Below, piece by piece: positions 29,490 to 42,625 of a stretch of DNA of 64,000 nt (position 1 is the first letter of the stretch; each line of letters opens with the position of its first letter). This DNA is from Augochlora pura (lineage: Eukaryota; Arthropoda; Insecta; Hymenoptera; Halictidae). The DNA is taken from the NCBI RefSeq assembly GCF_028453695.1, contig NC_135773.1:10850001-10914000 (forward strand), in the 5' to 3' direction. A program made the translations under genes and the position numbers. Under the pieces are notes generated by a model. The model saw only the letters and a list, made by a program, of their open reading frames with translations, was not told the DNA's origin and made no database searches.

Positions 29490-29540
29490 CCCCGCGCCGC
29501 CGCCGCCGCCGTCGTCGTCGTCGCCGCCGCCACCGTCGTC
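29490..29540. repeat. CGC/CGT trinucleotide tract
   Basis: Runs of CGC then CGT triplets give a poly-Arg frame on +. I see no evidence that it is translated. Confidence 0.8.
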
Positions 29541-30703
29541 GTCTCCCGGCAATCGCTTTGATGACATTCGTCGTCGAAGTTGAATCCCCCCGGGGCTGTT
29601 TCGCCTCTTATAGCGGAACTGTTGCCGAGAGACTGCGTCGCTCGGTTCGATTAATTCTGGTTATTTGCGTCGAGCCGATCGGCTGGAAAGGATCTGTTTT
29701 TGTTTGTGTCCCGGCTGCCTGAACTTGAATATCGCATTGTTGCGGACGCTCTCTGATCGCCGGGCATCAAATGGTGTGGTTATTAATTGCGAGCAGAGTG
29801 TCGGGAATCGGGGAACGGTCTGCTTTAGAAACTGAACGCGCAGCGGTACACCGGGGACCTCTATCAATCTCATTATTAGTCGTTGCTCCCTCATTACACT
29901 CGACGCACTTACACCTGACTGTAGACCGCGCGCAGCAATCGCTTATATTGTCACGCTAATTTGTTACGACTGCAGCCTTGGATTTGTGCTGTAATTAAAC
30001 TGCGGATCTTTGTGTAAAGTAGATCTTTTCAGAAAAGAAATAGATATTGAATAAAAGTAAATTGTTTCTTTTAACGATTTTGATAAGTTGGAAGTAACGT
30101 AATGAAATTATTAAATTCCTCGAATGTCTTCACCATTTTATATTTCTGCCAATTATTTCTGTCATAAATGCATAAAAGCCGCAGTCCAGTGCAAACTATA
30201 TTGTACTACATAAACCAGTACCTAATTAGACTATAAAATACTATTATACTCTATATAGTTGACGACTTTCTTTAAGAATACTCGGATAGAATCATCAATT
30301 GCATGCTGATGCATATGCATTTAAAATAATATACGATGAATAAAATTTTGTAAAATAAAGATTTTCATATATTTCAGAGCTTCATACAGATTTTGATCAA
30401 AACAACCGAATTATTAATGTTGAATTAATTCCATGAATATTACAGTTTAATTACTGATGGCAATCGTCTTTACAATACGATAAAGTTAGAAACATACTAA
30501 TGCTACAACACGTGAAATAATGTGACATTCGAAGAGCCTGAGCCTGTGCATTTTGCTTCAATTCTCTTAGAAGAATCACGTCACATGATTTCGATGACGT
30601 AACGTTAGTTTGTTTCCACTTTAAAAGAATACCAGAGTGATAGACAAGCTGCTCAAGACGAAATTGCTTGTTCACAAACTTCTCATACATTATCGAAGAA
30701 CTC

Positions 30704-31442
30704 TTAACCCTTAGCACTCGAGTGGCACCTCTGTGGCGCCAATGAAAATCGTTATATCATTTCCAAAATAATTTTGACATTATTAAAGATCCGTCTATTT
30801 AAAAGTTTGTTAAACGCATAACAGATTTGCGATCCACTAGACTCAATTTCATATTTATAAATTATACTAAGTTACATGTGGTATATTTCGGCAACTGATA
30901 GATAATTCTAAGAGTTGGCTTAAGGACATTAGCGCAAAGTTGTGTAATTGTAAAAAAAAAGTGAAAGCGGCGTTGACCTACCCCGAGCTGCGAGTACGGA
31001 TGGATCCTCAGCTCATCGGCGACGCGAATGCCCACATCTGGGGTTAGTGGAAATTTGGGAAAAGGAGGCAGGTACATATAAAAGGTCGAGTCGAGGTTGA
31101 AACGAGGTTCATTCTTGTTTAAAAGTCGTTGCGAAAGAGCCGCAAAATGAAGTTGTATAAAGTAGAGTGTCGTGGTGGCGTACGCGTTGAAATAAGTCGT
31201 GCGAAGTTGAAAGTTGTATTTATAAGTTGTCGTAGTAGTAGATTAACAAGTTGTTAAACCGCGCAACTATTGTACAATATCGTCTAAATTCTCTTCGATC
31301 CAAATTGTAATAATAATAATATATAATTCCTAGTATAAATAAATAATAACATATTTTACTTCATATATAAAATGGAAATGCAGCTGGTGAAAATAGCTAT
31401 TTTAGATCTAGGCTGAAAAAGGCCTGAAGTGCAAAGGGTTAA
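30704..31442 (+). mobile_element. TTAA-flanked MITE, family B, interrupted by a 480-bp insert
   Basis: The left end TTAACCCTTAGCACTCGAG and the right end TGAAGTGCAAAGGGTTAA lie between TTAA sites. The left 170 bp and right 80 bp align in order with the uninterrupted copy at 56757-57004. The extra sequence at about 30876-31355 is a later insertion. Confidence 0.82.
30876..31355 (+). mobile_element. LTR-like insertion (possible solo LTR)
   Basis: This roughly 480-bp insert is unlike its host element. It begins near TGTGGTATATTTCGGCAACT, has a TATA-like box (CATATAAAAGG, about 31075-31085) and a downstream AATAAA (about 31338), the layout expected of an LTR promoter plus polyadenylation signal. 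TTAC occurs on both sides (30872-30875 and 31356-31359) and may be a target duplication. No retroviral or gag/pol frame is present. Exact boundaries and superfamily are not established. Confidence 0.45.
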
Positions 31443-34400
31443 TCTCTTTTCTCCGGAATAAATGAGAAGAACAAATCGAAGTGTACGACGAACAACAGCA
31501 GGCGTGTTTCCGCAGATAGAAATCTGCTGCTCGTGAAACAGCGAGGCAATTACATCTGGAAATCTTATCACGTATTTGAAGATAGGTTTAGGGGACGGTG
31601 GATCGCGATTTTTGATGAAACGTTATCACCGACGCGAGCCCCGGAGCACCGAGAGGATCGTAAATTGGCGGATAATGGCCGGTGGCGTCATAAAACATTT
31701 CTGCACTTTAACGCCCGTCCGGAAAACGACAGCGGAGGTTGTGTATGAGGCACACAGCTCGGCTCATTCCCATTTGGACGTTGAGAAATTAACGGCGGGC
31801 TTCCGGCTCGGGGCCCGTTTCCGGTGTCACCGGCCGGGGCCTCTGTTCAAAGCGAGAAACTGCGCGTTGGATCAACGCCTCTGACCGCCAAACGGAATCC
31901 AACCGTGATAAAATAGCGAGTAACAATGGCGACGACATCTTTATTGCGTGCAAAATGAAAAGAAACGTTGGAGGAAACCGTGTAATTGATAGACCGTGCT
32001 GGTGCTCGCTGGGATCCATGGAACCTTCTTCTGATTGGTCTTCGAGATTGGTAGATACACTCGTCGAAAGCGCACGACGTCGATCAATTTAGATCCGAAA
32101 GGAACAAATATTAAATACCTAGCTCATTCTGTCAGAAGACTCTGAAGTCCTGTAATCGGAACTTCTTAACCTTATCTATTCAAAAGTCGGTTCTCAGTTA
32201 CCATGAAAAACGGCTACATAATTTTTCACAGTAATTTTATCTGATTAAATTGCTTTACATTTAAAGAGCAGCTGAAAATGTAAGATTTATAAGAGCTGGT
32301 AAATTCAATTTAATGTTCATGCGATAGAAAAGTAATACGAAATCTGAGAACTTTACATTGGAAGAAATATCTTAGCTTCCAAGTTAAAATAGCTTCGAGC
32401 GAAAAGGTTTCAAATCCATAAGTGGCAGCAACATAAGTTCTACATACTCTGATACGAGAGTAGAGTTTCTTCGTGATACTACAAAACAGAAATAGAAAAG
32501 GTAGAATCCAGTACGCAAGTAATAAGTACCGTAACAAACGGCAAATTCGTTGCCGAGTTAGTCAGAAGACGATCAAGACTCTGGTTAATTAATCTTTAAA
32601 CTTTCGCGACGACCGCTTTAAATCTCGAAAGTCCGAACTCGCTAAAGAGCTTTACCTTTTGAAGCAGCGTTACGCTGTTACGCCGCCCTCGTCACTTCCT
32701 CGAGGAAAAGTCGAGTATTCTTGATTGGTCCAGGTGGACAGAGCCAAGTAGACGAGAACAACCGGGAAACATCGCACGATTCATAGGGCCGCCCGTGCGG
32801 AACAGATATCCAGTCCCCGAAGTTCGCCTCGTCCCGAGATGCAGGAGCGTCGGCTGGAGCAGGAAAGAGAGAAATCAAGAAGAACGAAAGAATCTAGACG
32901 CTGTGCATTCGAGGGGCGGAAAGAGGGAGGGGTGAAGAGGGGCGCGGGCGGGCAATCGATATGCGGAGTTTTTCCAATAATACGGGGAAGGAGCTATTTC
33001 ATTTCTCGATCGGTAGGGCTCGGTCTTTCGACGGTGAACTACCGTGTCGCGCACGGTGTACTTGTCCTTGAGAAGAAAGCTATATCTAAATGACGACGGA
33101 GAGATCGGCGGGGGCTGGATCGTGGGAAAAGAGGAGCGCCCCGTTTTTCGCAGTCGCGGGCACGGCCGTCCCGTATGCAAAAGATAGAACGTGCGCCGCA
33201 ATCTGAACGAAATCTCGGAACGCAATTTCCTGGACAGCCGGCCGAGCGGACGTCGTCCCGCATCGCGACATTTCGCCTCGCCTCGACTCGACTCGACGCG
33301 ACGGTACAGCATCGACAGGGTACATCGATCTCCCGACTACGAATGCAGTTTTAACGACGACGCATCGATGCGGCCTTCCCCGCCGCCGCCACCGAGCTCG
33401 TTGTTTACCCTACCCATTTTGCGCTTGGTTATTTCAGTCGACTTTCTTCGGGGCCGCTACCACGTCGAGCGTAACGTTGATAAATCGCCATCAGAGCGGC
33501 CAAATGTTCCTCCTCGAACGACAAACGGGGTTCTCTTATGATGTCCGCAGGTGGGCGGATTTTTGGTAAAAAAAGCGTAAACCGTTTTAAAAGAACCGCG
33601 GTCTTTGAGGGCGGACATGGCGCAACCGTTGGATAGGAAGCTCAGAAAAATCCGCGTGGCGCAACGAAAAGGCGAGGGACTAAATTTTTAAACTCGTAAT
33701 CTGCCTGGCTGAAAATACGCACAGTTTCTAGCGGAATTCTTTTCGGATTTACGAGAGAATTCTTACGCAAACTGGACGTTGTTTCGACTATATTGTTTGG
33801 CTTAGGGGGTTTGTAACTGATTGTGGAACTGACATGGATCGAATCTCGTTATGGATTATGTTTTTCTTTTTGTAATTACATGATTGATCTGTTTTTATTT
33901 ACAGAAACATTTTAGATGTATTTTATTCATTTATTTTCGTAGAGAAATCTAAGACGCCCAGTTTCGTAATATAAGGATTTCGCAAGATGTTTGTAGAATA
34001 TTCGCAGGACATTCCGTAAGTCTTAAAGATTAGGTCTGCAATGATGTTAAAAATCATTAACAGAGGCCTTTAAGGATCCTTAATGACATTTTTACGCTAT
34101 CTAAATTTGTGCTATCCAATTTTTGTCGTCAAGAATTATTGAAATCTCTATCATTTTTTAGGATATTTTAATGCATTTTTATTTTCGTAAATGTTACCAT
34201 TCGGTTATATTTTTATTCATGTATAGACGAATTGGTTTTCAACCGAATTTGATCAGATGCTAATTAGAAAGCAATTCGATAAAGTTGCTCGTCGCTATGC
34301 CTTTCACGTAACGACTATCAGAGTTCGATAGGCGATCGGCCGGCTAATTCCTCGCCCGTTTCCGTACGTGTCGATTATGCTTATTGTCCAATAATTCGTG

Positions 34401-35670
34401 ACGTTCGAATAATTGAACGAGTCGCCGAAAATCGATTCTGTTTCGTGCACGGCGGCGCCATTTAACATTTAGCCCGTCGAATTCGTAAGCGCGAAAATAG
34501 ACCGGCTCGTTTTAACGCGAACTGTCAATAGAAACGAGAACTTCGAACGAGGTAATTTATTTGAGTGGAGAAACTCGATAACGTTCGCCGATCGATGCGA
34601 TATCAAACGTGGCAATTTGGCTCTGCGGAGAACGTAATATTTGCGAGCGAATCAGTTTTTCTTTGGATCTCGTGGAAGGGGTCGTCGCAAGAGTTCATCG
34701 AACCGGACGGGCTAACGTGGGCCGTCGTAGTTTCAGACCCGACGTCCAGCTTCTGTCCGAAACTGTCCATCAGATAATTTTAATGGAGCTATTGTCCGAA
34801 TAAAGGAAGATTTCATTCGTTACATGACATTAAGCTGCTCCATCGAAATCGTCGGACGGTTCAGGATACCAGTTTACAATTTCGCTTGTATAGAATCGAC
34901 CCTTATCAACGCCCAGTTAATCCTCCTACATCCAAGGAGCTTCCTATCATCAGTCACGAGAGTTTACATGTAGCATGTTCAATTGCGAATATTTTAGAGG
35001 CTTCCTAGATTCTTCAATTCTCGATTAAGTTGTTAATTTTATAAATAACTAGTCTTAAAAATAATGACGTCGTTTTTTCCTTTTGATAACTTTAAAATTA
35101 AAATAATTCGAAGATACAATGTCATAAATGAGTTTTAGTTTGCTCATACTTCTGATAACATTTTAGAAATACATATATATATATAGTGATGCTATTATCT
35201 TTTCTGTGTAATTTTAAGATCAGTCATTTGAACTAATCGGAGCTTTCAGTGTCGAACGACAGATTCATTGCTTTAATCAATTAAGTGGAGTAGGTGTGGC
35301 GTATAGCGAAACAAGTAGAACAGGGTAAGATATAGCTAAGTAAGTAGAACAGAAGGACCTTCAATCAGGCAAATAGTATGGTTATGGTCAGACAAGTAGA
35401 ACAGGTATTAAGCCGATGAGACTTTCGCAATTTACGAAGACCTTTTAATCCTTATCTAATTCTTAATCGTTCTTTTTGTTAATGCCATATATATTTCGCT
35501 GTTTAAAATACAAATACATTTGAATAAATTATGAATATTCAATGAAATCTTTTTATCGCTTGACATCAGCGGAGAAACGAAGCGGAACAAACTTTCCTGG
35601 AAGAGTTTTGCGATGATGAATCTTGTTTAAGCGAATATTTAAAAGCACATTTATCTTTTTCAACTTGCAG
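31443..35670. other. Noncoding DNA upstream of the first recognised exon
   Basis: GC-rich blocks lie at about 31500-32060, 32560-33760 and 34230-34960. 33780-34230 and 34980-35560 are AT-rich, with an AT run at 35170-35187. Three copies of AAGTAGAACAG lie at 35311-35404. The last 20 bases form the polypyrimidine tract and acceptor of the exon at 35671. No upstream KIF26 exon was recognised. Confidence 0.55.
35311..35404 (+). repeat. Three spaced copies of AAGTAGAACAG
   Basis: The 11-mer AAGTAGAACAG occurs at 35313-35323, 35342-35352 and 35394-35404, about 270-360 bp upstream of the exon. Spacing is irregular. It could be a decayed minisatellite or a protein-binding cluster. Confidence 0.6.
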
Positions 35671-35859
35671 GTGAAAGTCATGCTGAAAGTGTCACCCGGA
35701 GATGGAGGAAGTTTCTTCAACGCGGACAAGAGGAAGAAACAGGTGACCCTGGTTGACCCGACGTCCGGGCAGTCCTCCTCAGCGGAGGATCGCAGGCCGA
35801 CCGTGGCGGCGCCGAAAATGTTCGCGTTCGACGCGATATTCACCGAGGAAGACTCGCAG
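35671..35859 (+). CDS. KIF26: KIF26-type atypical kinesin, internal exon: start of motor domain
   Basis: This internal exon has 63 codons and phase 0 at both ends. It is preceded by a pyrimidine tract ending in the acceptor ttgcag and followed by the strong donor CAG|gtgagc. The translation opens with VKVMLKVSPGDGG, continues with RKKQVTLVDPTSG, and after a polar linker reaches APKMFAFDAIFTEEDSQ. This is the order found at the N-terminal edge of the kinesin motor fold: beta-1, the VTLxDP strand, then the FxFDxxF strand just before helix 1. The wording KVKVML-(x)n-KKQVTL-DP-(x)n-KMFAFDAIF is what I know from the KIF26A/KIF26B, CG14535 and VAB-8 group rather than from conventional kinesins. Family members bind microtubules with little or no ATPase activity and act in cell and axon migration signalling. 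The polar insert DPTSGQSSSAEDRRPTVA is typical of the family's longer loop. Upstream coding exons are not recognisable in the window. The GC-rich base composition contrasts with the AT-rich sequence upstream. Confidence 0.88.
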
Positions 35860-36027
35860 GTGAGCGTCTCCGGCGATCGACGAACGCCAATTTTAATCGT
35901 GACCGTCAATTCCGTCGGCTTCCCTGGAAATCCACTGAAAGGTCGACTCTTTTCTTTCTCGTCCGCGGAGAATCGTTCTTCCGTGGCCCTTCGATGCCTT
36001 TCAGAATCCTCGAGGAGCACGGAAAGG

Positions 36028-36135
36028 CTAAATAAAAAAAAAAAGAGAGAAAGAAAGGAGAGAAATTCTGGGGAAGTTAAAGGAAAGGGGGGGGGGGGGG
36101 GCGGCGGAAGAGGAGAGGAGGAAAGTAGAAAGTCA
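36028..36135 (+). repeat. Polypurine tract with G15
   Basis: About 108 bases of almost pure purine on the + strand include A11 and G15 (36087-36101), 170-280 bases inside the large intron. It is a candidate for triplex or R-loop structure. Confidence 0.8.
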
Positions 36136-38269
36136 GAACGTTGAAACGTCTACGTGCTCCGTCGTCGACTTACGTTCATCCTAGAGACGCGGAAGACGTC
36201 CCTGCCGGGCGCATAACTAAACTAATTTCCCGACCTCTAAACTCCCTCTCCCAACCCCCACAGGAAAATCCGACCCCCCCACCGCCCGACGTCCCTCGGG
36301 CGAATGTTGCTTCTTTCCCATGACTTCTCTCCTCGGCTCGAGGAAATCGAATCGCGCGCGCGTTAATAGTCGTGATTATTTCTCGCAGTCCTCGATCATT
36401 CTCTTCCGCACTTCGGTCTTCGATTATTCGAGAACTTTCAAATTGAAGGAAAACCTTTTGCCATTTAACCGAACGAATCTTTCTCCAATAAAACTTCCGA
36501 GCGAGTCGACTACTTAAGCGTAACCGAGCAGACTTTACGCGAGCTAAGATTATCCTAGGTAAATCTGGAGAAATTGGAAGTTTGATTACCTTTCTTAATT
36601 TTAATAAGTCGGAAATGGTGTGATATTTCATTATCACTTGATTGCGGATTTTATGCATTTATAATGAACACTATCAATATCGATTTAGGAAAAATATTTA
36701 GAGAATTTAGAAATATTATTGACTTACATGTAACTCATTGTAATTTTTTATCAAATAGTGGTACTAGTTCGTGTTTTATCATTTTGCATAAAAATATGCT
36801 GTCTAATCAACGCCTTTTTAACGCTTTTTAAGGACCACTTAAGGTGATCCGTAGACCGTTATTAGACTAATTTTAAGATGCAGGAGCTACATAAATATTT
36901 TTTTCTTTCCTTATCGATTTTAATGAATTATACATCCTACAACAATATCTTTAAATTCTTCAAATACTTAAATTGCTACTTCTACGCTATACCTTTGCAT
37001 ATACCTTTGCTTTTGTAAATATCATAACCTGCTATATTACTAAACTTATTTTAAAAACTACCTTCATAATATATTAATTGTAAGGTTAATGAATATGTGG
37101 ATATTTAGTTTTCTACATACATTTATATTTTATTTCCAAATGAGAAAATCGCCGGTCTTAGAGTAAGCATACGGGGAATAATATGCGGTCATGTAAGATG
37201 CCACAGTTTGGCGGAAAATCACGGGACATCCTGTACAGACATATTCAGATAGATGGAGTACATGGTGCGCCATAATGTTACGACAATATCAATATCTCCG
37301 TAGCCGACTCCGTCGATTACCTTTCAGCCCGCCAAACATCATCGTTCACATTTCCGTTACCGCTGTTCCTCCGAAAAGCATGAATCTACTCCGGGCCGAA
37401 GGTAGAAGGTGGAAGGTGGAAGACAATGCCGCGCGTGCAAGGCCATCAAGGCTTAGCGATCGATCAGCGTCTAGCGTCTTTCGTAGTCTTCGGCGCGCCT
37501 CTTCCACCGCGGCGGCGTCGGTGAATTTTATTGCGTGGCATTGATGAACGACATCGCCGCGGAAAATGTCATCGGGGACCCCGCGGAGTGTGTTATAATA
37601 TCTCGGCGTGCATAGCCTGCGTGTGCGTGCACGTGCACCGAGATATTTCGGCGCTCTCCGGGGACATTATCGAACGTCGGATTCAAATGAGCCCGGAGCT
37701 ACTCGGTTTTCCCGTCGTACCCCTCTAACCCTATCCGTCCCCCACACATAGAGAACCGCGTACACACAGTCGGCCGTGCCGGGCTCTGGTATCTCTGTTC
37801 CGCGTTGGCAGCTAGTCCTCTCCAGGGACCATCCCTTCATTCCTCCCGCCAGCCGCTCTCTCCCAACCGTCAGTGGCCCTTTGACGCAGCCCGTACCCTC
37901 ATCCGACTGTGTTTAGAAGAACCATAGAAACCAATCGATTGATTCGATCAAATGTCTGCGCCGGCCGCGACGATTGTCATCGAAAGTCACAATGCCAGCC
38001 ACTCCTTTTTCTCCTGCCGATTATTTTTTTTTCCCTCTCTCTCCTCTGCCGTTCCCTCCGCGACGCGTATGTATAGACCTTTTCTCTCTCCCTGCCCGGG
38101 TGGTATCTGGATCGGTCTGAAGTTCGGAATCGATGGAGGGACCACCGCGCGGCCCAACAGAGGAGCCACCCAGAGAATGTGTCCGTGTCCTGGGGGACGC
38201 TTCCGTCCTTTCCGATTGGCCGCGGCCGTCAAACGCAGGATCGCGTGAATATTTTAAACACCGTCGTCG

Positions 38270-38294
38270 GCCGGACCGGACCGGACCGGTCCGG
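38270..38294. repeat. (CCGGA)n pentanucleotide repeat, partly palindromic
   Basis: GGCCGGACC units repeat three times and end in ACCGGTCCGG, giving a self-complementary core. Confidence 0.75.
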
Positions 38295-41200
38295 AAGTCG
38301 TTCATCTTTCATTATTTAGACCCGCCTCCCCCGCGGTCATTCCATTTTTTCCGTCGGTCTGCCTCGACTCTTGCCACGGGAACCGCAGGATGCTCCAAAG
38401 ACTGGGTATCGGTCGGGGCATGACATGCATTGAAAGCTTTCTCTGCAACATGCGAAAGCCGAGCCTCGTTTTCCTTCAACCCCCGTATTCTTTTCGAAAA
38501 TATAAACGTCATTTCATAAGTTATTCTGGGAAACATATGAATAAAGGTAATAATATTTTTCTCTCCTTGTATTTTAAACGCTCCTTTTATTATAAGAGGA
38601 GAACGCTAAATTATAGTGATCTGCTCTCATTCTGCTGACGATAAATATGAAATCTACATTTGTACTTTATATTTAATATCCTTTTGTTTCACGAACTCAA
38701 TGTTCGAATTGTATTTTGAATTAAAATATCGAGTCTCAGATCTTGGTTTAATTAAAACTGTGTTATTGCATCCTGTAGAAATTATGCTGCCTATTTGGCT
38801 ATCCGAATAGCTGTTTTATTTTTTGAAAAAGTATTCCTAAGCTGGAATACTTGCCAGCAAAATTGCAATCGCCGTCCCTTTCTATAACCATCAGTTTGAA
38901 CGCTATAGTCTCAGCGAAAATTGTATTTAACAATACGGTGATCGTTGATTTTGTAAATGTTGCCGGATCAGTTAACCAGGTCCTATCAAGATCCGTATTC
39001 ATGGCTCGAATTACGTCGAAAAGCGAGCCACTTATACCCGGTTGCATAAATGTTATTCGATTCAGTGATTCGCCGAATTAACTAACTTTATGCTGATAAA
39101 GGTAATTGCCTAGATTGTCATTAATGTTGTCCCGCGGATGTTCAGTAGGAAGGCCCGGGTGAAAATCGACGGTGTAACAGCGCGTGGAATTACGGCAAAT
39201 GTAATCCAGCCCGGTTGCAATTCCGATTTACCGATAATCTTTGGCCAGCGGATACCTTTGCTACCTGAGTCCGCAAATACGTGAACCGCGAATACGCTTG
39301 ACCGTTGTGTGGAGAACCGGTCCAATAGAACACGCAAACACACCGCGTTAGATTGATTATGGGTCAGTCGAAAATTAACTTGGCCATAGTCGCTGATCGC
39401 TTTAAACGCAGAAAACGTTCCATGCACCAGCCATATTGCGTTGCATAATTCTATCCGAAAGTCATTACCTTCATTATTGTCGGACTAAAACGTATGAAGA
39501 CAATAATCACGATCAGAACGTCCGACACGAATCGCAGGATTTCTAATTTCGAAATCGTGGCGTCTAATTTCAAACGAAACTTTAGCGTGTGCAATTCTTC
39601 TGACTTCTTTTTGCAAAAAGATGAAGATCAATTTTCTATAAAACTTTTCAAGAATCGTGTATTTTGTTGAGAAGTTCCATGTCTAATCGAGCATCGAACT
39701 TCTACACAATTGTTTGTTACATGCGATAGAATATTCACAACTCGATGAAATTTGCCAGGCTGTTACACAAAACAATTCACAAAGTGTCTAACCCAGTTGA
39801 CATATTTCGACAGCACTATTCAGAAGTCTTTTTTATCGATGTTGTTTTTGTACCCGTTCAATCCTATTATTTATAAATTATATTCCAAATTTTATAAACT
39901 GGTTTCTCCTTCGTTAGATTAGACCTTCTTCCCTCGCTTAGATCCAAAATTCTGTCATCGCGGGACAAGGACCTACGTAAGTCGACCCAGAAAATAGCAC
40001 GGCAGATATTCCGAGCTGTTTATGTGTCTGGCAAATTGCCGGACCTCTAGCAACCCGCGCCGATTTGTCCGTCGAAGAACGCTTCTGAAAAGTGTTGGAA
40101 AAGGTATCGAGCAAATTGGAACTTCAAAGGCGCTTCCCTCCGAGCCAGCGTTCCTTTCTTCTCGGTCGCTGTTCCGGCTCGGGTGCCTCCAGAGCGGAAA
40201 TAAACCTTGCGCGAGCATGAAACTACACGGAACGCGAATACACGTGAATTCTTTCGTAGCATAAGCGGCGCGGGGACGAATGGTCCCGACATCCGGCGAT
40301 ATTACGAATTTATCGAAAATTCGGCCGATGCTTAGTTGACGTAACGCCGGCACGTCTCAACCTTGCCCGCTGCTGAATTTCCGGTCGTCATTGTAATTCA
40401 CTGCCCGTCAGCCTGGAATTCCTCGGAACACTTCCAGGATTGGACAAGTCGGACGCTTCCCCCGCTGTTCTATTCGCGAGAACGCGGGAAACTGAATTTC
40501 CTCTTCCTTCCAAGGAAGAAAGGCGCCGCGTCTAACTGCTGTTCTTCGAAATCCAATACAGGAATACACGTCCTCGAGTTGTACGTCACGTGGATTTCTT
40601 TCAGACACTTCGGCCGGCTTCTGCGAGAAAAATTAATCCTCCCTGAGATGCTGCGGCATTCTGAATCGTTTATATCTGATGTACCAATGACACGGAACGG
40701 ATGAAATTTAATCGCAACAATATATGCAGATACTCGTTGACGAAGGGGCAATTTGGATCACATATCCTCCTGTTACCAAAACATTCTCTTATCTAAAAAT
40801 TTCATTCAGGTTCTCTACTAGGTGATAATGTATCTAAATAATACAGTAATGAGATAATAGAACGTTTCTATATCATAATATTGTAAAAGTAAATATTCGG
40901 GTAAGGCAGCCTCTACTCTATCACAGTTACAAATCATCTACTTCTACTGTATTATTATTATTATTCTACTGTATTAATTTTGTATGAAAGCGTCTTTATA
41001 ATCTCGCCAAATTCAAAACGAGAAATATGTAACCGGTCTGAATAAGTTAGGCTGTTTGCATCCTTCGAAGAACATTACTCAAGCGAACACATATATTTTA
41101 ATGAGCTTCCACTACAAACGAAGGGAAAAATCATGAATCGCAATATTCGAGGCCAAACAAATCTTCCCGGGGCACATTGTTCCTGCGAAAGGTAACGGAG

Positions 41201-41484
41201 ATATTAAAATGAACAAGACAAACGAGCCGCCGATACACTAAATCGAAATTTATGTATTTCCGAGCGCGAAGTTATAATTCAACGCGGACGTCCGGAGCGT
41301 TTTGCAGAGGACCGAGAACGGCGAGCGCGCAGATGGAAAGTAGTTGAGCCGCGAATTTGTTTTTTCCCCCGTGATCGAATCAATTTTTTCCCGGTGCACG
41401 ATCGATCACTCGTCCGGAGATTTAATCAACCGGGGGATCGCTCGTCACGCTCGCCGGTATAGTGACGGCTTTATCCATTACGTC

Positions 41485-41513
41485 GCGGAACGGAACGGAA
41501 CGGAACGGAACGG
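41485..41513. repeat. (GGAAC)5 pentanucleotide repeat
   Basis: Five perfect CGGAA units lie in tandem. Confidence 0.9.
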
Positions 41514-42018
41514 TGTGTCCGGCGCCTAACATAATCTGTAAGGCGCGAAACAAACCCCTTTTCAGATGCAATCAAAACACTTATTCGTCAGGTCGCGGGT
41601 AGAAGGAGAGAGAGAGCCTGTCGATCTCAGGGCCTCCTAGACCCGTCGTTCTAGGAAAGGGAAAAGGACGTGAAGTGTGCTCAAACGGTGGCCCGGCAGG
41701 TCCGTTGTGCAAATGAAACCTGGCCAAATTAATTGAACATCCATCTCAATTACGGCGCTCAGTACGTGAATACGGTCGTAGATGCATTCCCGTTCGAGAT
41801 CTTACGCGTGTGTACACAGCACATATCGGTCGCGGCTGCCGACAATTCTATCCCTGCGGACGATCCGGCAGGACAATGCATCCTGGACAGAATAATTCAC
41901 TGAGGCCATTATGGTCGGTCCAGGACAAGGGCTTTATTATTGACTTACGACTAATAGTCACGCTGCGGATTACGCGTGTGTGTACGGTGCGGTATGCGCC
42001 TGCGCTTCCTACCCTTCC

Positions 42019-42053
42019 TATCTCTCTGTCTTTCTCAATCCTTCTCTCTCTTG

Positions 42054-42086
<33 letters not shown>

Positions 42087-42141
42087 CTCACTCTTACTCT
42101 CTCTCTCTCTCTCGCTCTCTCACGTTTTCTCCCTCTCTCTT
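42019..42141. repeat. Long TC-rich polypyrimidine tract
   Basis: About 120 bases are mostly CT dinucleotides with TTG and CA interruptions. The Ser/Leu-rich frames through it are composition artefacts. Confidence 0.88.
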
Positions 42142-42625
42142 TCGATCAACGTCTGCTCGACTCTCTCCCACCACCGTTCACCCTCTCATTTTCTCTCGTC
42201 CTTCTAGTAATCGGCGTAGCTGTTCTCCGCATAGCGTGCCTTCGATCTATTGCTCATTTCCCGGTGAATGCTGATCGAATGAGCCGCGTCGCGATGCCTG
42301 GAAATTCACAGTCCTCTCCCTTTCTTGTCCCCCCGCCTCCGAATTTCCGGTGTCTCAGCGAAAGCAGATCGCTTACATCCGACGCGAACAGAGATTAGTC
42401 CTCGAAACCTATAGTTCGTCAAATGAGTCGAGTAAATGTAAATAAATCGCTCGGCAACGGCGATTTAATCCTGTGCACTCCAAATTTTATTTCAATTTCG
42501 TTACCAGCAGCTCCAAACGCTTTTAAATATTTTATTTGACATTTGATATTTTATTTTATATTTTTATTTATATCTAGGAGAACTGGTTCCAACAGAAGTT
42601 GAAGAAGAAGAACACGTTCGGCTAA

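Larger units (their letters stand above)
24578..30703. other. Noncoding DNA between the mariner-type element and a family B element
   Basis: GC-rich blocks lie at about 24900-25400, 26330-26950, 27650-28420 and 29080-29960. AT-rich stretches include TATA-type low complexity at 25445-25530 and 25990-26095. Simple repeats are GGTAGCC units (26655-26681), a long TC array (27781-27812) and CGC/CGT triplets (29490-29540). A diverged family A element lies at about 28900-29105. Frames up to 201 codons (27647-28252 +) contain these repeats and match nothing I know. Confidence 0.5.
36136..42625. other. Intronic DNA, first third of the large intron
   Basis: AT-rich DNA at 36540-37180 is followed by CpG-rich blocks at about 37260-38480, 38860-39560, 39900-40740 and 41050-42480. 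Repeats are the CGGAC tract (38270-38294), the GGAAC tract (41485-41513) and the TC-rich tract (42019-42141). No exon-like segment with a known domain was seen. Confidence 0.5.

Noticed and set aside
29126..29722. 198-codon open frame on the plus strand
   Set aside because: The poly-Arg segment is the CGC/CGT repeat. No domain was recognised.
35623..36144. 173-codon frame taken as a complete gene
   Set aside because: Only codons from 35671 to 35859 look like kinesin. The start codon lies in the intron before a clear acceptor, and the tail reads through the donor into a polypurine tract.
39783..39870. Family C relative (TAACCCAGTTGAC)
   Set aside because: Only about 25 bases resemble the family C tip. 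There is no intact TTAA and no right end.
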